Positions 57,101-64,000 of a stretch of 64,000 bases of DNA are shown piece by piece (the stretch's first letter is position 1; the number at the start of each line of letters is the position of its first letter). Location: NCBI RefSeq assembly GCF_022539505.1, contig NC_061513.1, positions 353,071,696 to 353,135,695 on the forward strand. Direction: 5' to 3'. The translations under genes and the position numbers were made by a program. The notes beneath the pieces were generated by a model, which saw only the letters and a program-made list of their open reading frames with translations, searched no databases and was not told where the DNA came from. The stretch is from Lolium rigidum. Lineage: Eukaryota > Streptophyta > Magnoliopsida > Poales > Poaceae.

Positions 57101-58877
57101 TCACCATCCCTCTCGTCACGTGGCGAGCCCGGGTCGGCTGCCACCGAATCCTCCTCGGATCCCGAAGCCGATGTCTCCCCTGCTGGCAGCTCCAACAGTG
57201 CCAGTGGATCTTCTGTGGCTGCTCCTCTGCAGCTGCACCTGAAACACATCAGTACTGCACTCGGCTTCAACAAGGTATCAAGAAACCAAAAAAATACACT
57301 GACGAGACTATTCGATTCGGCCTTTTGTCTGCTGCAGGGGAACCCAACAATTTGACCGAGGCACTTGAAGATACAAAATGGAAGCAAGCCATGGATGAAG
57401 AATATACTGCCCTAATGGACAACCAAACATGGCATCTTGTCCCACCTAGCTCCATCAAGAATCTCATTGACTGTAAGTGGGTTTACCGTGTAAAGAAACA
57501 TGTTGATGGTACAGTAGAACGATACGAGGCAAGATTGGTTGCAAAAGGATTCAAACAGAGGTATGACATTGACTATGAGGACACTTTCAGCCCTGTTGTT
57601 AAAGCTGGAACTGTTAGACTTGTTCTTTCTATTTCTGTGTCTCAAGGGTGGAGTCTTAGATAGCTAGACGTCAAGAACGCGTTCCTTCATGGCGTTCTGG
57701 AGGAGGAAGTGTATATGAAACAACCCCCTGGTTTTGTTGACCCTCGCTTTCCGCATTACATTTGCAAACTGGACAAGTCTATGTATGGCCGAAGCAGGCA
57801 CCTCGAGCATGGTATGCAAAACTATGCTCTAAGCTGCAAGATCTGGGTTTTGTTCCATCAAAGGCTGATACATCTCTCTTTCTATACAACAAAAAAGGTA
57901 TCACCATGTTTATGTTGATATATGTTGATGATATAATCATTGCTAGTTCATCAGATGAAGCCACTTCAGTTTTACTTCGCAACCTGGGTGCTCACTTTGC
58001 ACTAAAGGATCTTGGTGCATTGCATTTCTTCTTGGGTATTGAAGTGAAGAAGTGCTCCAATGGAATTGTTCTGACACAAGAAAAATATGCCAAGGATTTG
58101 CTCAAAAAGGTTGGAATGTTCCACTGCACAACATGTCCGACACCACTCTCCGTGACCGAAAAGTTGTCTTTGCAAGATGGAATACCTCTTGGCTTTGAGG
58201 ATAGCACAAACTATCGAAGTGTGGTTGGTGCTTTGCAATATTTAACATTGACAAGACATGATTTATCTTTTTCTTTTAATTTAATAAGGTTTGTCAGTAT
58301 CTTCATGTTCCAACCACTGCACACTGGACATCTGTCAAGCGCATTCTTCGATATGTACAAGAAACAATACAGATTGGTTTAAATTTTCAGAGATCTGCAT
58401 CCACTCTTCTCAGTGCCTTTTTAGATACTGATTGGGCTGGTGATATTGATGATAGGCGTTCCACTGGTGGTTTTGCAGTTTTCCTTGGCCCAAACTTAAT
58501 CTCTTGGAGTGCAAGGAAACACTGTATCTCGATCTAGCACTGAGGCAGAATACAAAGCATTTGTAAATGCCACAACTGAGTTGATTTGGGTAGAGAAATT
58601 GGTTCAAGAATTGGGAGTACCACTCAAGCAACGGCCATGCATTTGGTGTGATAATCTTGGAGCAACATATCTTTCAGTAAACCCAATTTTCCATGCTAGG
58701 ACAAAACATATAGAAATTGATTTTCACTTTGTTCGAAAAAGAGTGGCTGCAAAACTTCTTGATACCAGGTTTATTTCTACAAAGGATCAGGTGGCAGATG
58801 GTTTTACCAAGACTCTAGGTGACAAGGATCTAGCTAAGTTTAAACATAATCTCAACCTCACTCGAGGTTTAGATTAA
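54198..58877 (+). pseudogene. Copia gag-pol polyprotein, inactivated
   Basis: Order: gag (from MISSSSASPAASLMAAFG at 54198, UBN2-type core to ~54820), an Arg/Asp/Gly-rich linker with a CCHC knuckle CQICTKYGHPANEC (~55240), protease (MDIGATDHITG at ~55362, Ile in place of the usual Thr/Ser of D-T/S-G), integrase (HRRLGHPSS ~55770; CDPCQQAK ~55860; IDDYSKFTW ~56005), reverse transcriptase ([10 protein letters not shown] ~57665; YVDD at 57921-57932) and RNase H (STEAEYKA ~58535; [11 protein letters not shown] ~58705), stop TAA 58875-58877. Lesions: a frameshift near 54400 in gag and another near 54800, TGA at ~56136 next to an integrase Asp, frameshifts near 56150, 57220 and 57790, TAG at 57661 before LDVKNAF, and frame loss near 58250-58400. 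It cannot produce a working polyprotein. Confidence 0.9.
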
Positions 58878-58884
58878 GGGAGGG

Positions 58885-59044
58885 TGTTAAACCTTATAGT
58901 TCTATGTACAAATACTGGTATAGAGTAGTACTCTACCTGGTATTTGTACCCACCTAAACTGCCACGTGTAGGGCTTTTCTACACCTATATAACACGCAAT
59001 CCTACCCAAGAAGAGGGTACGGTTCAACCCTAAAACAACTCACA
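58885..59044 (+). repeat. Copia 3' LTR (160 bp)
   Basis: Same ends as 53775-53934; about eight substitutions. Followed by the target duplicate atgag. Confidence 0.93.
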
Positions 59045-59177
59045 ATGAGGTCTGAACCAAGATTCTTGAAAGAAAAAAAGCACTGAATCAAGTGGACAAA
59101 CAGAGATAATGATAATTGTGGCATATACTATTTGCACGATTTAAATTATTCTTGATGTTAGCTTGCAACAACAACAA

Positions 59178-59388
59178 CTCCCTCCGTTACAAAATATGGC
59201 TTAAGTTTTAGGTAAGTCGAACTACTTAAAGTTTGACCAAGTTTGTAAATAATATCAGAAACTAAAACACCAAATTAGACTTATTAAGTTATCATACACT
59301 AAAGTTTTATATTATACAAATATAACATATTTTCCATAAGTTTGGTCAAACTTCGAAAAGCTTGACTTACACCAAACCTTTAGATGGC
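59178..59388. mobile_element. Stowaway/Mariner-type MITE, right end eroded
   Basis: Left end ctccctccgttacaaaatat; the arms aaagtttgaccaagttt (59229 onwards) and agtttggtcaaacttcg (59338 onwards) are inverted. The right TIR is lost after ccaaacctt. Confidence 0.7.
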
Positions 59389-59929
59389 ATTAGGAGTTGA
59401 CCAGTCTCTGTCTCTCTCAACAACTCTGTCTTAGAAATTATAAAGGCACCACAAGTCCAGAATGACAACTGCTGTTCCGCTCTTCAAATCCACCCTGATT
59501 ATAATTTATACCACTATTTTGCGATCATATAATAGGGGAATGCAGAGTTTGCGAATTCTCGCCGCATAGTTTCTGTTTGACAGTTCGACAGTATGTCCTC
59601 CAGGAAGGATTCACCATCTTTCGATGCTCCAAGAAATGGACAGATAGTGGAGTACAGGCAATGTGAAATCATCAATTGTGTTTGAGCTGACAGAAGAAAG
59701 TTGGATTCCCACGCCTCTGTTTGATTCTTCTACCAAAAGAAACTATGGGCTCAGTTGCAGAAGTGTAGCAGCAACGGCAATGTCATGGCCAGAGAGATTG
59801 ACATACATATGAAACGTATCATCGGAATGATCTTCTCAAATGTGGAAAGAAATCAACAGGCTCACAAAATTGCGAACATTTTCTAGCCTAGCCAAAAAGG
59901 CACTTTATTACATACATATCTCAGTCAGA
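59389..59929. other. Unassigned, possibly upstream LINE debris
   Basis: Sequence just before the LINE fragment with many stops in all frames. May be further decayed LINE reverse-transcriptase region, not demonstrable by eye. Confidence 0.35.
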
Positions 59930-60640
59930 TGTAAATGCAGATTCCGGTGGGTTTCGGACTTCCTCCAACCACATGGCACATGGAATGTGCCCAGACTACA
60001 ACATTATTTCCTCCCTGAAGATGTGTCACTGATTTTGAAAATAAAACCATCAAAACGAAATGCTGCTGATTTCCTTGCATGGGAGCCAGATAAACGGGGA
60101 TCATTCTCTGTCCGGAGTGCATACAAAGTAGCTCTGGAGAACCAAATGTTACAACAAGAACTTGAAGCGACCAGCTCTAAGCCAGATGGAAGCAGGCCAG
60201 CCCAGTGCCGTTGAAGGTACGTCATCATGGCTGGAGAATTGCAAAGAATGCCTTGGCTACCCAACAAAACAAACGACGGTGTGGAATGGAGACCCCGGCA
60301 ACATGTTTGATCTGTGGACTAGAAGTGAAAGACACGTTCCATGTATTTATCCGTTGCAAACATGCTCGAAACCTCTGGTTAGCAATGAGAGAAGTATGGA
60401 ACCTTCCTGGCGACAACCTTCTGATCCATACAGGGGTGGAGTGACTGCTCCATCTGCTGCGAGCCTGCGACAAATCAGTGAAGAGCAGCGAGCAATGACA
60501 CTGATGGTGCTTTGGAGAATCTGGTTTGCACATAACGAAGTCACGCATGACAAGGCACTACCCCCGATAGAGAGATCAAGACGCTTTTTGGTGAGCTACC
60601 TAGACTCACATAGAGACGATTTTCACAAAAATAACCTTTT
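59930..60640 (+). pseudogene. L1-type LINE 3' fragment (RT C-terminal zinc-binding region)
   Basis: One frame gives LPEDVSLILKIKPSKRN and EPDKRGSFSVRSAYKVA (60017-60140), the conserved stretch after the reverse transcriptase of plant L1 ORF2. After a frame change near 60190, LKVRHHGWRIAKNALAT and TCLICGLEVKDTFHVFIRC (~60210-60360) give the zf-RVT domain with C..C...H....C. Stops follow. No 5' part, poly(A) or target duplication seen. Confidence 0.8.
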
Positions 60641-60700
60641 AATGAAAGTATGGCACAAAATAACCCTCTGGCGAAACTATTTCACTCCGCTAACCCTTTT

Positions 60701-60886
60701 GTGTGGCGCCTATGCGAAGGCGCCACACTTCACTGTGTGGCGCCTATGCGAAGGGCGCCACACTTCACTGTGTGGCGCCCATGCGATCGGCGCCACAAAT
60801 TATGCCTGCGTGGTGTACACGTGCGTGCGTGGACTGCAGTTGCTAACGTGGCAAAATGTGTGGCGCCCATGCGAAGGACGCCACAC
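60701..60886. repeat. Array of four GC-rich hairpins
   Basis: Four units of 28-29 nt (60701-60728, 60735-60763, 60770-60797, 60858-60886), each gtgtggcgcc + ~8-nt loop (tatgcgaa or variant) + ggcgccacac. The first three are spaced by ttcact. Stems are 9-10 bp, GC-rich and conserved although loops vary slightly. Confidence 0.9.
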
Positions 60887-60906
60887 TACTATTTATATAT
60901 AATGTC

Positions 60907-62187
60907 TGTCTAGAGATAATAGAACACTATGGTAGCTCAAGTGGCTGTTGCTTCCCAATCCTAGGTCATGAGTTTAAATCCCCACACCACCCGATTTTAT
61001 TTTTATTTTAAAAAATTATGCTAGACATTGTAGTATGTTTTAAAACATGAAATCTAGCCTCGTGCTGTTTTGTAGAGTTTTTATCTCTTGTTTGCAAACT
61101 GAATATATAAAAACTCTACAAAACAGCGTTATATATATATTTATTCAGTTGAATATATAAGATACTTCTAAATATTCCACCGCTTTTTAAGGTGGAGTAA
61201 TGGCTATTCTTTTTTATGAGCACATTTCGTATAATGTCTATTTTTGTACTTCATGTTTGCTGGTACTTGAACATTTATATGTTGTTCACAACAACAGAAC
61301 ATACCACGAGTTATTTTTCTTGTTAGACTGTACCCAATTATCAGAAATGCTTGCCCAATAGATGTAACACATTTGATAAGTAGTGACCAGCAGATGGTTG
61401 ATGTTTACATTGTATTTCCTTTGTTTCGTTGTATACTGATGCCCTTCTGCCCTTCGAAGGAATGCAACTTTTCATTTTAATGTACTAGATTTTTTAATTC
61501 ACTTGGTAGTGGTTAGTCGTTTTTGTAAATCTGTCAGTTTCTTCCATAATGTTCTTTCTAGCTGCTCTGCATACAGTACAAGGCCGAATTTCGTATAACC
61601 TTTGCTTATCAGTTTACCAATAAATTAAGTATAAGTATTTTATATTCATGTAACTTGAAATGCAGGGAAAGGAGAACCCAGCTACTGACCAAGAGGCAGT
61701 GAAATCATTCCTTGGGCTAGTAAAAGGAGCAGGAGAAATGAGCATTGATAGGTATTGTCTCACATATATACAGTATGGAGTATTACCTTTATTTGTAGTC
61801 TATGCTTCTGGAATCAAAATAGATCTATCTATTCATCCTCCTATTCTAACGTTTGCATCTTGACACAAACAGTTCTTTGCACATCTTAGATGCACTTTCC
61901 TTTTGTCGTCCTGCTCAGTTTAAACTTTAAAGTATGGGTGAAATGTATCCTCTATTCTGCTTATGACAGAAAACACTCAATCTAGATGCACTCAATCTAT
62001 ATGATAAAAACTCTACAAAACAATACGAGGCTAGATTTCATGTTTTAAAATATACTACAATGTCTAGCATAATTTTTAAAAATAAAAATAAAATCGGATG
62101 GAGCGGGGGTTTGAACTCATGACCAAGAATTGGGAAGCAAAGGCTTCATCCACTTGAGCTACCATAGTGTTATGTTATCTCTAGACA
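60907..62187. mobile_element. Foldback structure with tRNA-like inverted arms
   Basis: 60907-61084 and 62001-62187 are inverted copies (~85-90% by eye). Each arm begins, reading inward, with a tRNA-like head: A-box-like tagctcaagtgg and B-box-like gagttcaaaccc (right arm) or gagtttaaatccc (left arm). So the arms may be two SINE copies in opposite orientation, or one inverted-repeat transposon that uses this sequence as its terminus. A further 20-bp perfect stem (gctgttttgtagagttttta, 61063-61082, with its complement at 61108-61127) lies at the inner edge of the left arm. Confidence 0.65.
61666..61751 (+). pseudogene. Possible captured exon between the inverted arms
   Basis: 86 bp bounded by acceptor-like tgcag and donor-like gtattg. 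Read in frame it gives GKENPATDQEAVKSFLGLV then KGAGEMSIDR, with plant-like codon use and no stop until past the donor. Donor gene not recognised. May be a real exon of a local gene instead. Confidence 0.35.
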
Positions 62188-62394
62188 CTAGATCATGTAG
62201 GCGCGCGTTGCCGCGCCCGTCCTAAAGAACGGTCATTTTTTATGAAATTTTGAAAATGTATTAGTCCCTCCATTCACTAATATATGTTATCTCTAGACAC
62301 TAGATCATGTAGGCGCGCGTTGCCGCGCCCGTCCTAAAGAACGGTCATTTTTTATGAAATTTTGAAAATGTATTAGTCCCTCCATTCACTAATA
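62171..62394 (+). repeat. Perfect 112-bp tandem duplication
   Basis: 62171-62282 and 62283-62394 appear identical. The unit contains taggcgcgcgttgccgcgcc and the start of a Stowaway-like terminus (tccctccattcact). Confidence 0.92.
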
Positions 62395-62523
62395 TAAAAC
62401 TCTTTAGCATTTTGTAGATTCACTCATTTTGGTTTATATCTATTTTATTTTTGGTTTGTAGATTCACTGCATCTAGTTCACTTTCATTTGTCTAAATGGT
62501 CTTATATTTGTGATCAGAGGGAG
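62376..62523. mobile_element. Stowaway MITE
   Basis: gtccctccattcactaatat on the left and gtgatcagagggag on the right are inverted, with TA at 62374-62375 and 62524-62525. Its left end takes part in the 112-bp duplication. Confidence 0.75.
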
Positions 62524-64000
62524 TAGATTTTAACATGTTTTGAAGTGTTGGCCAAGTGCAGGATGGGAATGTACACTACGCAAATTGCTGCTTAGTTAGG
62601 TGAACCGTTGTGTTGCTCATAGTAAAAGAAAAGATGCTAGTGATTTGATTCGGCATCGCTTGTATTTTACATGTGCCGGAATGGTTGGTTTGCCACGACC
62701 TGTCACATCATAGTGTGTCCATCGCTTGAGTTTTCCATCCAGCCTAATGTTTTCCATTGATGTGACCATGTACAGGATTTTGCTTCTTATCCCAAATACC
62801 GCCATCCATGATCTCTCTGAACAATAAAGTAGCATTGTAATGTTATAAAAGATACTTAACTGCAACACAGTGAAAGACAGAGTGTTGGTTTCTAGATTGG
62901 GGCTTCACCTGTACTAATAATGGAAAAAAACAGAAGGAATTCATTGAAGGAAGGGAGGATACATGAGTAGAGTATAGGCCTGGTACCGTATTGCCCATTG
63001 TCGAATGCACATGTTGTATATAAATAGAGGTCTGGCATATGAGAAGGTTGGCTAATTGTACCATGATTGTTGTTGTGCATGTGTATTTATAAGACAACAA
63101 TTATTACCTTTGAGCTCGAAAGTGTAACTGAAGAAGAAAATTACTCTTCGTTTTACATCTTCCTTATTTATGTTCTTAGTTCTTATCCAAGGAGAAATGG
63201 CTTTTGAACCACATATGTACCTGCATGAAAACACTTGAAATCAAAAGAAAAAAAACATGACTAAATCATTACATCTATTAGGACATCTATACGCAGTTTA
63301 CATATCTTATTAGAACAACAACTATGTGAAAAGAACTAATGGCTCTTCAGTATTCGGTGCAGTAATAAAGTTCTGATGTAATAGATTTACCACTAATTGG
63401 TGAAGGTTAAACAAGAAAATCTAAATTAAATCCTTTCATATTGATACAGGTTTATTGGCAGTGGAGGAGCATTTGCTCATATTTACTTCAAGCTTTTCAT
63501 CCTTTCAACAATTCAGAAAGCATAGCCTCGTCGTGAAACTGAAAACTAAGAAATTTTGCAAAAGCTTAAACTTAATAGAAAATGGAAGAACTAAAGGTTT
63601 GCAAGATATGATAAATTTCACTTGCATATGCGCATCTATATGTAATATTTGTAGTTGTCTTGCAAAACACTGCATAATCAAAAAAGAAATTCCATTAAGT
63701 ACTTGATTTGCAGTCTAGTTTAAAAGATAATTACAAAACACAAATGAAGTTGAAGGATATTTGGCCAATATACAGATGTACTATTAGTGGATAATTTTTA
63801 CATAGTACTACTCAATGCTCTAGTAAGTTATTTTTATTTAATTGAGCTTTAGCATGGCAGCCCAATAAAAGTGGTACACCAGGTAGCTCATGTCTATCCT
63901 TGAAATTAGGGACAGATGGTGGTGCAAGGCAACTCACCTTCCAATCATACATCCATAGAGCAGCTAAGAAATTTTCGAATTGCCTATCCTGGAAAGGCAA
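62524..64000 (-). pseudogene. Exon-like pieces of a minus-strand gene clipped at the right edge
   Basis: Most convincing: 63938-64000 on minus, an open frame reading PFQDRQFENFLAALWMYDWK ending at a strong donor (AAG|GTGAGT). Further left, 62816-62617 on minus follows an acceptor (ttgttcag) and reads SWMAVFGIRSKILYMVTSM and GKLKRWTHYDVTGRGKP to a stop. I do not recognise the protein, cannot show that these belong together, and see only weak candidates between (about 63160-63215). Could be a functional gene whose 5' exons lie to the right, or a fragment. The intervening DNA is AT-rich and intron-like. Confidence 0.35.

Larger units (their letters stand above)
53775..59044 (+). mobile_element. 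Complete Copia retrotransposon with 160-bp LTRs (5270 bp)
   Basis: Both LTRs, a perfect target duplication atgag (53770-53774, 59045-59049), a primer-binding site at 53935 (tggtatcgagc, one base short of the usual match), gag-pol and a polypurine tract (aagggaggg, 58876-58884) are present. The LTRs differ at about 8 of 160 positions (~5%), so it is clearly older than the left-end Gypsy element. The gag N-terminus (LTRQNHLFWKSQVLPALRGA) suggests an Ale/Hopscotch-type or related lineage. Transcribed away from the DUF616 gene. Confidence 0.93.

Noticed and set aside
60701..60886. CRISPR-like regular repeats
   Set aside because: Plant nuclear DNA; units are self-complementary hairpins with short constant spacers and no cas genes.
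60930..61010. Possible functional tRNA gene
   Set aside because: A- and B-box-like words are present, but I cannot fold a proper acceptor stem or anticodon arm; it occurs as an inverted pair, so SINE-like or foldback arms fit better.
1..64000. Bacterial-type operon, phage or plasmid features
   Set aside because: Introns, LTR retrotransposons, MITEs and CACTA elements show plant nuclear DNA; ribosome-binding sites and terminators of bacterial type do not apply.

Overview
This is plant nuclear DNA from a large-genome grass, most likely Triticeae (wheat, Aegilops or barley relatives). The reasons are long Tekay-type Gypsy LTRs of 3.5-4.2 kb, a gag-protease-only Gypsy element with an antisense acidic ORF, CACTA elements with ~135-bp internal tandem repeats, Stowaway and Tourist MITEs, and GC-rich grass-style genes with introns. 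It is draft assembly: a run of exactly 100 N (27776-27875) marks a gap of unknown size. Roughly 80% of the window is transposable elements, many nested. Two ordinary genes are well supported, and a third is clipped at the right edge. Layout. (1) 1-19109 is a four-deep stack. A minus-strand Copia element (5' LTR 18723-19109) was hit in gag by a minus-strand Tekay-type element (its 5' LTR remains at 14785-17409). That LTR was hit by a plus-strand Tekay element (8293-14784), and its pol was hit by a non-autonomous gag-pro Gypsy element (1-8292, left LTR cut by the window edge). (2) 19110-24289 carries a SINE, a 502-bp hAT element, a 1.25-kb TIR element and a 38-bp LINE tail in low-copy sequence. 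(3) 24290-34008 is a minus-strand, pol-less Tekay derivative: two ~3.5-kb LTRs around a 466-bp core, target-site duplication acatg. A CACTA element and the gap lie inside its left LTR. (4) 34876 to about 40150 is a second CACTA element holding an Athila-like solo LTR, which itself holds a 2.1-kb Pack-MULE. (5) 40150-45115 holds a decayed gene fragment, a palindrome, degenerate repeats and a Tourist/Harbinger element that is a head-to-tail dimer. (6) 45647-53327 is the genic island: a plastid-targeted, probably thylakoid-lumen TPR-like protein on plus (four exons) and, convergent to it, a DUF616 (MUCI70/TOD1-type) Golgi transferase on minus (four exons, with a ~4-kb third intron full of MITEs). 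(7) 53775-59044 is a complete but dead Copia element with 160-bp LTRs, inserted about 450 bp upstream of the DUF616 start codon. (8) 59045-64000 has MITEs, a LINE 3' fragment, a GC hairpin array, a foldback structure with tRNA-like arms around a possible captured exon, a 112-bp duplication, and exon-like pieces of a minus-strand gene running off the right edge. How it works together: the two genes are likely housekeeping (plastid protein; cell-wall/Golgi transferase). The mobile elements show trans-dependence, since two of the youngest LTR elements lack pol and must have used enzymes encoded elsewhere. Boundaries and splice sites were read by eye; ages and identities are estimates by eye, and family names rest on recalled motifs rather than searches.
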